A stretch of DNA of 43,361 nt from Paraglaciecola polaris LMG 21857 (GTDB taxonomy: Bacteria; Pseudomonadota; Gammaproteobacteria; Enterobacterales; Alteromonadaceae): positions 1 to 43,361 of the forward strand of contig NZ_BAER01000091.1 in NCBI RefSeq assembly GCF_000315055.1, written 5' to 3'. The notes under the pieces were generated by a model that made no database searches, had not been told where the DNA came from, and worked only from the letters and a program-made list of their open reading frames with translations. Every line of letters starts with the position of its first letter. Positions within the stretch are counted from its first letter, which is position 1. Made by a program: the position numbers and the translations under genes. Shown piece after piece: positions 26,862-36,421 of this stretch.

Positions 26862-27791
26862 ATGTCAGATCGCGTCATTCGTATCGCCACACGCAAAAGT
26901 GCGTTAGCCATGTGGCAAGCAGAATATGTACAGGCCAAACTTCTTTCGGCTCATCCCCATATCAGTGTTGAGCTTGTGCCCATGTCTACCCAAGGTGATC
27001 GCATCCTAGACACTCCGCTGGCTAAAATTGGTGGCAAAGGTTTATTCATCAAAGAATTAGAAGTCGCCATGAGCGAGGGTCGTGCCGATATTGCCGTGCA
27101 TTCAATGAAAGATGTGCCGGTAGACTTCCCCGAAGGTTTTGGTTTGCATTGCATATGCGAACGTGAAAATCCTTATGACGCATTTGTTTCTAATACCTAC
27201 GCAAGCATCGAAGATTTACCCCAAGGTGCTGTAGTCGGTACCTCAAGTTTGCGCCGTCAGTGCCAAATTCGCAGTGCGCGTCCCGACTTGACCATTCGCG
27301 ACTTGCGCGGCAACGTGAACACACGTTTAGCCAAGTTAGACGAGGGACAGTACGACGCCATCATATTAGCTGCCGCAGGGTTAATACGTTTAGAGATGCG
27401 TGAGCGTATTAAGACTTACATCGAACCCACGGTATCTTTACCCGCAGTTGGACAAGGCGCGGTTGGCATTGAATGTCGCGACGATGACGCAGAGCTAATC
27501 GCATTGCTTCAGCCTCTCAATCATGCTGATACTGAATCCCGTGTTAAAGCTGAGCGTGCTATGAACGCCAAGTTGGACGGTGGTTGTCAGGTACCTATCG
27601 GCAGTTACGCCGTGCTAAACGGTGACGAGTTGTACTTACGCGGCTTAGTGGGCTCACCAGATGGTAGTGTGTTGTTACTGGCAGAGAAACGCGGCAAGGT
27701 GAGCGACGCGATTAACATAGGCGTTGATGTAGCAGAGCAACTACTTAGTCAAGGTGCCGGCGAGATCCTTAAGGCGTTATATCAAGATTAA
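26862..27791 (+). CDS. hemC: Hydroxymethylbilane synthase (porphobilinogen deaminase)
   Basis: 309 residues. Catalytic Asp84 in HSMKDVP and the dipyrromethane-cofactor Cys242 in DGGCQVPIG fall at the same numbers as in E. coli HemC. It polymerises four porphobilinogen units for haem and sirohaem synthesis in the cytoplasm. First gene of hemC-hemD-hemX-hemY; hemD follows after 3 bases. Confidence 0.97.
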   Translation: MSDRVIRIATRKSALAMWQAEYVQAKLLSAHPHISVELVPMSTQGDRILDTPLAKIGGKGLFIKELEVAMSEGRADIAVHSMKDVPVDFPEGFGLHCICERENPYDAFVSNTYASIEDLPQGAVVGTSSLRRQCQIRSARPDLTIRDLRGNVNTRLAKLDEGQYDAIILAAAGLIRLEMRERIKTYIEPTVSLPAVGQGAVGIECRDDDAELIALLQPLNHADTESRVKAERAMNAKLDGGCQVPIGSYAVLNGDELYLRGLVGSPDGSVLLLAEKRGKVSDAINIGVDVAEQLLSQGAGEILKALYQD

Positions 27792-27794
27792 CTT

Positions 27795-28517
27795 ATGACC
27801 CTGTTGATATTTCGCCCAGAGCAAAAATGCGCCATTAGCGCAACTCGTTTCATTGCAGCGGGATTACCCGCAATTGCTGTGGGCCTTATCGACACCCAAG
27901 CATGTGAAGCTGCACTTGCAACCTTGCCAAGCATACTTAGTACCCTTAATGCAGACGACAGCATTATCGTGACCAGTACGGTGGCCACGCAGTTATTAGC
28001 GCTGCGTCACATACGGCTACCCCAGCAGGTGAATACATATGCCGTCGGTGCCAGTACAGCCCAAGGGTTAATTGAACAAGGTTATCAGGTCATGGTACCG
28101 AGCGCGCCCACGACCGAGGGACTGCTAGCCCTGAATGAACTCAAACAGTTAACAGGTAAAAAAGTCGTTATTATTAAAGGCCAAGGCGGACGCCAAGACT
28201 TAGCTCAGCAGCTGACTTTGCGCGGTGCAGCCATATCCTTAGCAGATATTTATCAACGGATAAAAATTGCCACCCCAAAAGCCACACAACAGTGGCAAGC
28301 TGAGCAGATAAGATGCATCATTGCTACCAGTGGTGAAATGATTGAAAGCGCGTTTGAACAATTCGACCCTAAGTGGTTGCAATCTTTACCTTGGATTGTA
28401 GTGAGCCCCCGAACTGAACAAATTGCCGCTAAATTCGGTATAAACACAATATTATTAAGCGATGACGCTAGCGATCAGGCACTTATTCGCCGTGCCAAGG
28501 AATTTTTGGAGCATTAA
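27795..28517 (+). CDS. hemD: Uroporphyrinogen-III synthase
   Basis: 240 residues. The sequence is of the typically divergent HemD family: two alpha/beta domains, with VPSAPTTEGLLALNEL and the IIATSGEMIESAFEQF region forming the cleft, and WIVVSPRTEQIAAKFG near the end. It cyclises hydroxymethylbilane with inversion of ring D. Assignment rests on this plus its place between hemC and hemX. Confidence 0.92.
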   Translation: MTLLIFRPEQKCAISATRFIAAGLPAIAVGLIDTQACEAALATLPSILSTLNADDSIIVTSTVATQLLALRHIRLPQQVNTYAVGASTAQGLIEQGYQVMVPSAPTTEGLLALNELKQLTGKKVVIIKGQGGRQDLAQQLTLRGAAISLADIYQRIKIATPKATQQWQAEQIRCIIATSGEMIESAFEQFDPKWLQSLPWIVVSPRTEQIAAKFGINTILLSDDASDQALIRRAKEFLEH

Positions 28518-29831
28518 ATGGCAGACCAATCAGATACAAACAACGCTCAGGGCAACAAGCCGAAGGACGAGACACATGATAAGCCTAACACGATCAAGTC
28601 AAGTGCAGTGATTACCCCTGCACCACCTAAAGCTGAGCCAAAAACGAATACCGATATAAAGCATCCTACAGCTCCTTTGAAAAGCGACAACAACGTGAAA
28701 AAAACCTCCAGCACACGCGATACCTCCGCCACCAGCTCAACGCCCAAAGCGAAAGACGACAGCAATAACAAGCCCGTCAAAACGGGGATTTTATGGTTTG
28801 TAACCTTAATCAACTTGTTAATCTTATTGTTAATCGTGGCAGGTGCCTATTGGGGCTGGACCCAATGGGAACAGCAAAAGGCGAGTCAACAAAGCAGTCA
28901 AAGCGAACAACAAGACATTCTGAACCGTCAGGCTCAGCAAAATCTGTCAATTACCGATGAAGTACGAGAGCAGAATCGCCGCTTAGAAACACAACTTCGC
29001 ACCTTAGGCCAGGAGCTGCAAAGCGCCTCGAGCGATGCACAAGTTGCTAGCGATCAATCTCAAGCCAACAAACAAATGCTCAGTTCCATTGCTGGTCGTC
29101 GTCCGGCGGACTGGTTGCTAGCCGAAGCAGATTTTTTAGTACGCATAGCCGGTCGTAAATTATGGTTAGAACATGACGTTAAAACGGCGAGTGCCATGCT
29201 GCAATCTGCTGACAGCCGCCTACAGGATTTAGACGACCCAAGTTTACTGCCTGTGCGGGAACGTTTAGCAAATGACATACAAGCTTTGGCGCAAGTTAAC
29301 CCGGTTTCCCTGTCGACTATTGCGCTTAATATCAGTGCATTGCTGCCCCAGGTAGACAAGCTCCCGTTGAATACATTTGAACGCCCAGACATCGCAAGTG
29401 AACAGAGCAACCAAGTATCAGAGTCGGTTGACGATTGGCAGGCAAACTTGTCACGAGCCTGGGCCGCTTTTACGAAAGACTTCTTCAGTTACAAGAAAAA
29501 AGAGGTAGAAATTCAGCCTTACATGTCAGCTCAGCAGCAATGGTTAGCCACAGAGCAGCTTAAATTGTCACTACTGCAAGCCCAAAGCGCAGTATTAAGA
29601 GAGAATATTGCGCTATACCAAGCGTCGTTGCAAAACGCCCAGCGTGTATTAGCGACTGACTTCGCCGGTGATAATAGCGCGGTTAATCAGTTTTCTCAGC
29701 GTGTAGCCGAATTAGCAGACACAGATATCAAACGGGTCTACCCGAGTCAATTTAGCGCAGCCCCTGCACTTCAGGATGTGATCCAGCAACGTATCGACAA
29801 TGTGTTTGTTAACGGAGTCAGCCAACCATGA
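28518..29831 (+). CDS. hemX: HemX, membrane protein of the haem cluster
   Basis: 437 residues, starting directly after the hemD stop. An acidic/basic Pro-, Lys- and Thr-rich cytoplasmic tail (about 1-90) is followed by one membrane segment (about 93-113), then a coiled coil rich in Gln (about 120-190) and a helical periplasmic domain with RRPADWLLAEADFLVRIAGR. Often named a uroporphyrinogen-III methyltransferase, but it has no SAM-binding domain; its role is structural or regulatory and not well defined. Confidence 0.9.
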   Translation: MADQSDTNNAQGNKPKDETHDKPNTIKSSAVITPAPPKAEPKTNTDIKHPTAPLKSDNNVKKTSSTRDTSATSSTPKAKDDSNNKPVKTGILWFVTLINLLILLLIVAGAYWGWTQWEQQKASQQSSQSEQQDILNRQAQQNLSITDEVREQNRRLETQLRTLGQELQSASSDAQVASDQSQANKQMLSSIAGRRPADWLLAEADFLVRIAGRKLWLEHDVKTASAMLQSADSRLQDLDDPSLLPVRERLANDIQALAQVNPVSLSTIALNISALLPQVDKLPLNTFERPDIASEQSNQVSESVDDWQANLSRAWAAFTKDFFSYKKKEVEIQPYMSAQQQWLATEQLKLSLLQAQSAVLRENIALYQASLQNAQRVLATDFAGDNSAVNQFSQRVAELADTDIKRVYPSQFSAAPALQDVIQQRIDNVFVNGVSQP

Positions 29832-31009
29832 TCAGAATTCTCATGGTCTTTGTGGCCCTACTTATTGCGGTACTGATTGGCTCATTGATATTCGATGATA
29901 AAGGCTACGTTTTTATCGACTTTGCTGGTTATGTTATCGAAATGAACGTGTTTTCCATGGCGATCATGACCATTTTACTGATTGTCGGTTTGCTCTTGTT
30001 CTCTTGGGTGATTAAAAAGCTAATCATGCTCATTTCAGGCTCAAAGAACTGGTTAGGTAACTGGGGTTCACGCAAGAAAAAGCGCGCCTTTACCAATGGC
30101 TTGATTGCATTGGCTGAGCAGAACTATCTTGAAGCACGTAAGCAGCTTGCCAGCATAGAGCAGGAAGATTTCGACGGCTTGAATTTGTTAGCCGCAGCTG
30201 AAGCAGAGCTACAGCTGCAAAACCCAGCCGGCGCACAAGAAAACTGGCGATTAGCCACGTCCTATCCTAAATCCGCTTTTGCCGCCAAACTTTGCCTAGT
30301 GCGTGATCATTTACAACAGCAGCAGCCGGATAAAGCCCTAGCGATACTGGATGATCTGGAGGACAAACAAAAACGTCAGAAGTCAGTATTGCTGCTACGC
30401 GCACAAGCCATGGTGCAAGGGGGTAAATGGAACGAGTTAAAAGCCTGTCTTCCGTCTTGGAAAAAAGCCTTAGGCGAGCATTATGAGCATTACATGCAAT
30501 TGGCGTCACAAGGTAATTTCGCTGAAATTGCCAGCAAAGAAGGCGCCAATCAATTAAAAGAAAATTGGCATGCTTTGCCCAAGTCCACTCGCCGGGATCC
30601 CGCATTACAAGCTGCATATATTAAGCAGTTAATCGATCAAGGCATGCATATAGATGCCGAAGCAGAACTAGGTGAGTATCACAAAAATAAACCTCACCCT
30701 ATGTTGTTGCCGCTATATCGGGAACTTAAGTTGTCGCAACCGACTAGCGCTTTAAAACAGTTGGAGCAATGGCTCAAAGCAGACGATATGAACATAGAGT
30801 TACTCTCAACGTTAGGCGTATTGGCCTTTAACGCCAATGATTTAAGCCTAGCGGAAAAGGCCTTAAGTAAAGCCATAAAATTGGGTAACCGTCAGCGAGA
30901 TATTTTACTTCTAGCCAGAATTAAAGAGTCGCAACAAGACAGTCAGCAAGCGTTGGCACTTTATAAACAAGGCCTAGATCAAACCAACGAACTGACAAAA
31001 GCAGACTAA
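29828..31009 (+). CDS. hemY: HemY, haem-biosynthesis-associated TPR membrane protein
   Basis: 393 residues: two N-terminal membrane segments (about 1-20 and 40-65) followed by a long TPR-like helical-repeat domain (NGLIALAEQNYLEARKQLASI, later LSTLGVLAFNANDLSLAEKA). It overlaps hemX by four bases (ATGA). This is the enterobacterial-type HemY, not the protoporphyrinogen oxidase of the same name. The exact role is unsettled. Confidence 0.9.
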   Translation: MIRILMVFVALLIAVLIGSLIFDDKGYVFIDFAGYVIEMNVFSMAIMTILLIVGLLLFSWVIKKLIMLISGSKNWLGNWGSRKKKRAFTNGLIALAEQNYLEARKQLASIEQEDFDGLNLLAAAEAELQLQNPAGAQENWRLATSYPKSAFAAKLCLVRDHLQQQQPDKALAILDDLEDKQKRQKSVLLLRAQAMVQGGKWNELKACLPSWKKALGEHYEHYMQLASQGNFAEIASKEGANQLKENWHALPKSTRRDPALQAAYIKQLIDQGMHIDAEAELGEYHKNKPHPMLLPLYRELKLSQPTSALKQLEQWLKADDMNIELLSTLGVLAFNANDLSLAEKALSKAIKLGNRQRDILLLARIKESQQDSQQALALYKQGLDQTNELTKAD

Positions 31010-31010
31010 T

Positions 31011-32054
31011 ATGCCCTCATTTTTACCATTGGCGAAATGGTTGTTAGCCATTTCGCTTTTTTCTGCGACTCAGGTTTTCGCTCATGACTCCCATGCGCTT
31101 GGCGAAATCCTGGTGAAAAAAAACCACGCCCCGGCTTTTGAAGTTATCGTACTCGGAGACAGCGGTGGTATCGAAGATGGTAATCTAAGTGCTTTTTTAC
31201 TGCGAGGGGTTAACGAGCCCAACTATGTGGCCCTAGATGCTGGCACGTTGGTTAACGGTATTAATCAAAGCGTTAAGCGCGGCGCATTCGCCGATTTAGC
31301 CTTAGCTGATGATAACAAATGGGGTACGACCGGTACCATTTTGCGTGATCACGTTAAAGGCTACTTACTCAGCCATGCCCATCTTGATCATATAAATGGC
31401 ATGTTAGTCGCTTCGCCTGAAGATAGCGCAAAAAACATATACGCTTTGCCGTCGGTGAATAACATGATTGGCGAAACCTATTTTAATGGCATAGCCTGGG
31501 CCAATTTCAGTGATCGCGGCATACCGCCTTTACTCAATAAATACCATGTGGTGGATTTGCTACCAGGCAAAACAACCACGATTGCCAATACAGAACTAAA
31601 AGTGACCGCGTTTAGCCTCAGCCACCCAGTTGAGTCCAGTGCCTTTGTCATTGAGCAGGGTAACGATATGTTTGTATATTTTGGCGATACCGGAGCAGAC
31701 ATAGTAGAAAAACAGGGCAAGTTAGCAGCCATTTGGACTTATCTAGCCCAGCAGATTAAGCATAAAACCTTACGCGGTATCATCATTGAAACGTCATTTG
31801 AAAATGAGCGCCCTCATAACTTACTGTTTGGTCACCTCACGCCTGATTTACTGATGGCCGAGCTGGCTAGTTTAGCCGCTAAAATTGATGGCGACGCCCC
31901 ACTGAAAGATTTAACAGTGCTTATCAGTCATATTAAATATACTTTGGCCAAAAACGTTGACCCTAGAGCGACCATCAAGCAACAGCTAAATGACGCCAAT
32001 CAGTTAGGACTGAATATTATTATCCCTAAGCAAGGTCAAAAATTGCTTTTTTAG
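31011..32054 (+). CDS. cpdP: Periplasmic class II 3',5'-cyclic-nucleotide phosphodiesterase
   Basis: 347 residues with a signal peptide (cleavage near VFA|HDS). The metal motif SHAHLDHINGMLVASP fits the PDEase_II signature (HxHLDH), with a further His in FSLSHPVESS and the Asp in VYFGDTGAD, a metallo-beta-lactamase-type fold. The family hydrolyses cAMP; Aliivibrio fischeri CpdP is the periplasmic example. The ATG begins one base after the hemY stop, so it is very likely co-transcribed with the haem genes. No functional link is known from the sequence. Confidence 0.88.
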   Translation: MPSFLPLAKWLLAISLFSATQVFAHDSHALGEILVKKNHAPAFEVIVLGDSGGIEDGNLSAFLLRGVNEPNYVALDAGTLVNGINQSVKRGAFADLALADDNKWGTTGTILRDHVKGYLLSHAHLDHINGMLVASPEDSAKNIYALPSVNNMIGETYFNGIAWANFSDRGIPPLLNKYHVVDLLPGKTTTIANTELKVTAFSLSHPVESSAFVIEQGNDMFVYFGDTGADIVEKQGKLAAIWTYLAQQIKHKTLRGIIIETSFENERPHNLLFGHLTPDLLMAELASLAAKIDGDAPLKDLTVLISHIKYTLAKNVDPRATIKQQLNDANQLGLNIIIPKQGQKLLF

Positions 32055-32138
32055 TGGTGTCTTGGAAGAGTTAAGCAAGATATAAGAGCAATACTAAGTA
32101 CAGTGCCTACATCTTGCCTGCGAGCGAAAAAGCCTAGC

Positions 32139-33296
32139 TTATAAACACAATTCTCGTAACGGTATGGTGGCTGCGCCAATGGATACCGGGTGTTTATCTA
32201 CACCTGATACCACAATTTTAGGCATAGGGCGTTTAGCTCCCCGTCTAAACTGGGCGTATACATCAATTCGCGGTATCACCATCTCAGCCAACTCTTTAGG
32301 AATGTGTCCGCCTAAAATAATCGCCTCGGCATCAAGCAAGGCAGAGCAACAGGTCGCGACCAAGTCGAAAGAATCTTGCACTTTGAATATCCATTCTTCA
32401 ACGCCAGGCCAGTCCGGATCGAACTCTTCATGCAGGTTGTAGATTGAACTGAAATTAACGCCATTTTTCTTCAATATACGTTTCAGTAACTCTAGATTCG
32501 GATGGGCGTATATTTTGGTTGGTAACATGTCGCCCAGCTCCCCTGCGTTGCCGTAGCTACCGCGCAGTACTTCGGCATTGTTTACCACCCCACCACCAAA
32601 CGCTGACGAAACAAATAGGTATACGAAGTTTTTATATTGTCGGCCTACACCCGTAACACCTTCACCAGCAGCCGCGCCAGTGCCATCATTCACGACCCAG
32701 GTTGGCAATGTAAAGTGGCTAGACACTATTTGTACTATGTCCACTTGTGACCACTCTTCTAACATGTGGTGGGTATTCATCTTGCCGTCCATTGAACTGA
32801 AAAAGCCAGATATCCCCACCCCCATGCCTAACGCACGGCTTTCATCAAGCTTACATTCATCCGTTAGCTCACTGACTAAGGTTTGTGTGGTCTCAAGTAC
32901 ATGGGCAATGCTCATGTCGTCCATTTCACGCAATTTGGTCGCAATCACATTACCGGCAAAGTCCATCACGGCCACGCCGATTGCATCCAGCAATATAGAG
33001 ACACCAAAGGTATAGGCGTATTCTGGGTTTAGCTCGATGCCAAAGCCTGGTTTACCTTTTGGATTAGGGATCATTTCTTCGGTTTGGCGCAGCACTTTAG
33101 CCTGAGTGAGGCCTTTCAATAAACGGGATACCGTTTGTTGGGGAATTTTAGTCGCAGCCACAAGTTGACTTTGAGTCACTCGCCGTTCCCAGAAGACAAT
33201 TTTGATAATATCACGCTCAATATCTTGAAAAAGCTTACTGCCTTTACCTAGCGTAAACCCTGAACGTAAATATTGACTGTTGTCGATTGAAAACAT
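32139..33296 (-). CDS. ROK-family transcriptional regulator
   Basis: 385 residues: an N-terminal winged helix (about 25-70, VTQSQLVAATKIPQQTVSRLL) and a C-terminal ROK/actin-like domain with VVNDGTGAAAGE and NAGELGDMLPT. The usual ROK zinc site (H followed by CxCGxxGC) is missing after NAGELGD, so the protein probably does not bind zinc there and is unlikely to be a sugar kinase. It is the last gene of the minus-strand group with receptor, symporter and glycerate kinase, and is the obvious candidate regulator of the hexosyl-glycerate genes. Confidence 0.85.
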   Translation of the reverse strand: MFSIDNSQYLRSGFTLGKGSKLFQDIERDIIKIVFWERRVTQSQLVAATKIPQQTVSRLLKGLTQAKVLRQTEEMIPNPKGKPGFGIELNPEYAYTFGVSILLDAIGVAVMDFAGNVIATKLREMDDMSIAHVLETTQTLVSELTDECKLDESRALGMGVGISGFFSSMDGKMNTHHMLEEWSQVDIVQIVSSHFTLPTWVVNDGTGAAAGEGVTGVGRQYKNFVYLFVSSAFGGGVVNNAEVLRGSYGNAGELGDMLPTKIYAHPNLELLKRILKKNGVNFSSIYNLHEEFDPDWPGVEEWIFKVQDSFDLVATCCSALLDAEAIILGGHIPKELAEMVIPRIDVYAQFRRGAKRPMPKIVVSGVDKHPVSIGAATIPLRELCL

Positions 33297-33415
33297 CTGT
33301 AATACATCTACCTTAAAACGCTATAGCCTATTTGAAACCCCGGTAAAGAACAAGAAACTATCGCTGGGGACGTCTCTAGTTCGTTACCTTTGGGATAGAT
33401 AAAGCAAGCAAATTT

Positions 33416-33445
33416 CACGTTATACCCATAACTAGCCATAACGTG
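33416..33445 (-). terminator. Inverted repeat after the glycerate kinase gene
   Basis: Perfect 8-bp arms CACGTTAT and ATAACGTG with a 14-base loop, directly adjoining the glycerate kinase stop codon on the minus strand. It could end the receptor-symporter-kinase message or be an operator for the ROK gene. Confidence 0.4.
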
Positions 33446-34684
33446 CTATTCAATAATAATGGCTCGAAAATCGTTAACGTTGGTATTCGTCGGTCCGGTT
33501 ATAACCAAGTCGTTAATTGCGGCAAAAAACTGATGACTGTTATGAGTAGCCAATAGTTCACTGGCATTAACGCCTGCTGATGCAGCGCGGGTTAACGTCG
33601 TCTGGTCAATATAAGCACCTGCCACGTCTTTACTGCCATCAACACCATCGGTATCACAAGCCATGGCACAAATGCCCGCTACACCATCAAGTTCAAGCGC
33701 TAAGGCCATTAAATATTCTTGATTAGGCCCGCCGTCTCCATACTCTTTGCCTACAGTAACGGTTAATTCGCCGCCTGAAAACAGCATGACGCGCTGCCCC
33801 TTCGCCTTACATGCTAACGCGTGTTTGGCATGTATTTTAGCGACGTCTCTGGCTTCACCTTGAATATCGTAACCCAGTACTTGTGTTTGCCAGCCCTGCT
33901 TTTGAGCCACATCAATAGCAGCATCAATGGCGTGCTGTGCGTTTGCCACAATGTGATATTCGCTTGCAACCTTATGCCCAGGAGACGCTTCTGGTTTCGC
34001 CAGATAATTAGCAATGCTACCCACCGGCGACCAATGATATTTCTGTAAAATGGCCAATGCTTGAGCCTTAGTTGACGGATCAGCAATAGTCGGACCCGAG
34101 GCAATATCGGCGGCGTTATCACCGACCACATCCGAAATCATCAAGGTGACGTGCTTCGATTTAGCCGCCTCGGCCAATCTGCCGCCTTTCACTAGCGATA
34201 ACTGCTTACGCACAGTATTAATTTCATCAATACTGGCGCCGCTTCTGAGTAAAAACTGATTGAGTTGCTGTTTATCCGCAAAGGGTACATCGTCCACCGG
34301 CAAACACATCAGCGACGAGCCTCCACCTGAAATTAAAAACAAAATAGGCGTGGTCGCTGGGGTGCTTTTCACCAAGGCCAGTAGTTGTTTACCGGCAATT
34401 AAACTGTTGTCGTCAGGTGTCGGATGATTCGCTGTGAGTACTTCGATTTTGCCCGTATCACCGGCGCTTTCATATCCGTAACGAGTCACTACCGCACCGT
34501 AACACTTGTCACCCAAGGTTTTGTGTACTTCGGCGGCCATTTCTGCCGCCGCTTTACCTGCACCCACAACGCATATGCCATTGCTGGTATCGAGTTTACT
34601 TAACTGCTCGGCCATGCAAGCGCTAGGCTTGCAAGCTGCGACTGCGGTGTTAAATAAGTCGAGTAAAAAAGCGTGATATTTCAT
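33446..34684 (-). CDS. Glycerate 2-kinase (MOFRL type)
   Basis: 412 residues of the GckA/TtuD-like family: GAGKAAAEMA near residue 42, ISGGGSSLMCLP at about 128, RKQLSLVKGGRLA and ISDVVGDNAADIASGPT in the first domain, and the MOFRL domain at about 290-400 (LFSGGELTVTVG, GGPNQEY, DTDGVDG). It phosphorylates D-glycerate to 2-phosphoglycerate in the cytoplasm. Its ribosome site (TAAGG) overlaps the symporter stop, with only 9 bases between the genes, so translation is coupled. In this cluster it would use the glycerate freed from a hexosyl-glycerate. Confidence 0.93.
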   Translation of the reverse strand: MKYHAFLLDLFNTAVAACKPSACMAEQLSKLDTSNGICVVGAGKAAAEMAAEVHKTLGDKCYGAVVTRYGYESAGDTGKIEVLTANHPTPDDNSLIAGKQLLALVKSTPATTPILFLISGGGSSLMCLPVDDVPFADKQQLNQFLLRSGASIDEINTVRKQLSLVKGGRLAEAAKSKHVTLMISDVVGDNAADIASGPTIADPSTKAQALAILQKYHWSPVGSIANYLAKPEASPGHKVASEYHIVANAQHAIDAAIDVAQKQGWQTQVLGYDIQGEARDVAKIHAKHALACKAKGQRVMLFSGGELTVTVGKEYGDGGPNQEYLMALALELDGVAGICAMACDTDGVDGSKDVAGAYIDQTTLTRAASAGVNASELLATHNSHQFFAAINDLVITGPTNTNVNDFRAIIIE

Positions 34685-34693
34685 GAGAAAACC

Positions 34694-36274
34694 TTAAGCA
34701 AAAGCGGTTGGAATAAACAAACAAAATGCAATCATGGCTGCAAACATGCCCAGCAACAGCACCACATCTTTGCTCGTCAAAATTGACAATGAAATAGGGC
34801 CTTCTGCAATCTCTCTCTCGCTAGACTGATAGGTAAAGGGCTTAATCTTACTCATTAACATCGCCATAATAATCGTCACCACAAAGCCGATGAAGTTCCA
34901 CCAGAACCAAAAGATCTCCGGTGCGATAACCGATATCAGCAAGTTAAACAACACGCCACTAATCAGGCCAATGTTCACGTGCAAACCTGACGTACTTTTT
35001 GTCAACACGGCCAGTAAGAACACCGCGAGAATCGGTCCATAGAACAACGAACCCACCTTGTTAATCGCTTCGATAATCGTTGGCGCGATATTGCCCGCAT
35101 AAAGCGACAAGACTAGGGTCACTGCGCCCCAAACTAAGCCCATGTATTTAGCCAGTTTTAGGTAATTGTTTTGACTCAGCTCTTTGTTGGTTATGCGGCA
35201 GTAATCTTCGATGGTAACCGCTGATAATGAATTAATCGCTGAGCTCAATGACGACATAGCAGCAGCCAAAATGGCCACGACCAACAAGCCAATTAAGCCG
35301 TGGGGTAGGTAGTTAAGAATAAACATCGGCATCATCCAATCTGGATTATCCGTTGGGATCTTTGCCATAAAGCTGGGTTCAGTCATGGCCAGCGTGCCCA
35401 CAATCAAACCTGAGAGACAATATAAAATAGTGATAGGAAAACGAATAACACCGTTGGCCAATATCATATAACGAAGATTTTCTGGATCTTTAGCGGATAG
35501 TGCCCGCTGAGCCTGCGTTTGATCACAGCCGTAATAGGATGCATACAACACCACCCCACCAAATATCATGGGCCAGAAGCCAAAACCGTCACCACTAAAA
35601 CCGTATGAATCAAACTTAATGGCTTGCAAACGATCGGGATCGACATTGGCAACAAAGGCATCGACACCACCTAAATAATACAGGCCATAGCCGATACACG
35701 CGATGGTACCTAACACGATAATGACCATTTGGATGGCGTCACCGTATACCACTGCCTTCATGCCGCCTTGCAGCGAATAAAGCACGGTAATAACCCCAGT
35801 TAACAAGATGGCTTGCCATGCTTCAATACCCATGGTGCCTTGCAAAATGAGGGATACAGCATAAATCATAATGCCGGTAGCAAATGCCCGGCTAAACTGA
35901 AACACTATGCTGATCAATACGCGGGTAGAACGGCCAAAACGTTCTTCAAGGTAATCGTAAATACTGACAATGCCAGCCCGGTACAACTTAGGTAAAATGG
36001 TGGCCAAAATTAGGATCATGGCCAAAGGCACACCTAACTCGTATGACAGCCATTGCATGCCGCCACCTTCACGTAACCCCACAAAAGCGGGGGCTGAAAT
36101 AAAACTAATAGCTGATAGCTGGGTGGCCATGACCGACAACGCCAAGGGTTTCCATCCTAGACTTTTCCCACCCAGAAAATAGTCACTTTTATTTGTCTGT
36201 TCTCGCAACATAAATCCCATGACCAATAGGGCCACCAAATACAATGCAACAATCAAAAAATCTAGTGTATTCAT
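34694..36274 (-). CDS. Sodium:solute symporter (SSS family)
   Basis: The frame opens with a GTG at 36286, but the ATG at 36274 has an AAGAG ribosome site and begins a normal first helix (MNTLDFLIVALYLVALLVM). About 526 residues with 13-14 hydrophobic segments. The SSS-type core is clear: ATQLSAISFISAPAFVGLREGG, YDYLEERFG and a long PTIIEAINKVGSLFYGPIL stretch. It would take up a solute with Na+; the gene order suggests a hexosyl-glycerate. It lies between the TonB receptor and the glycerate kinase. Confidence 0.88.
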   Translation of the reverse strand: MNTLDFLIVALYLVALLVMGFMLREQTNKSDYFLGGKSLGWKPLALSVMATQLSAISFISAPAFVGLREGGGMQWLSYELGVPLAMILILATILPKLYRAGIVSIYDYLEERFGRSTRVLISIVFQFSRAFATGIMIYAVSLILQGTMGIEAWQAILLTGVITVLYSLQGGMKAVVYGDAIQMVIIVLGTIACIGYGLYYLGGVDAFVANVDPDRLQAIKFDSYGFSGDGFGFWPMIFGGVVLYASYYGCDQTQAQRALSAKDPENLRYMILANGVIRFPITILYCLSGLIVGTLAMTEPSFMAKIPTDNPDWMMPMFILNYLPHGLIGLLVVAILAAAMSSLSSAINSLSAVTIEDYCRITNKELSQNNYLKLAKYMGLVWGAVTLVLSLYAGNIAPTIIEAINKVGSLFYGPILAVFLLAVLTKSTSGLHVNIGLISGVLFNLLISVIAPEIFWFWWNFIGFVVTIIMAMLMSKIKPFTYQSSEREIAEGPISLSILTSKDVVLLLGMFAAMIAFCLFIPTAFA

Positions 36275-36341
36275 AATACTCTTCACATATCTGCACGAAC
36301 TAAAACCATACCGCTCGCGCTGCTAAATTAAAAGACGGTGG

Positions 36342-36379
36342 GTAATCCCCCTAGGGGATATTTTCCGTAGGGGGATTAC
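36342..36379. repeat. GC-rich inverted repeat between receptor and symporter genes
   Basis: Perfect 12-bp arms GTAATCCCCCTA (36342-36353) and TAGGGGGATTAC (36368-36379) with a 14-base loop, in the 147-base gap between the TonB receptor and the symporter on the minus strand. No T run follows, so a partial terminator or mRNA-stabilising hairpin that sets receptor above symporter expression is more likely than a full stop. Confidence 0.6.
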
Positions 36380-36421
36380 TCAACCTAAATGGCGCAAGCA
36401 GGCACCGACACACAAACTCAT

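Noticed and set aside
28518-29831. HemX as an active SAM-dependent methyltransferase
   Set aside because: No SAM-binding motif is present; the protein is a membrane-anchored coiled-coil protein.
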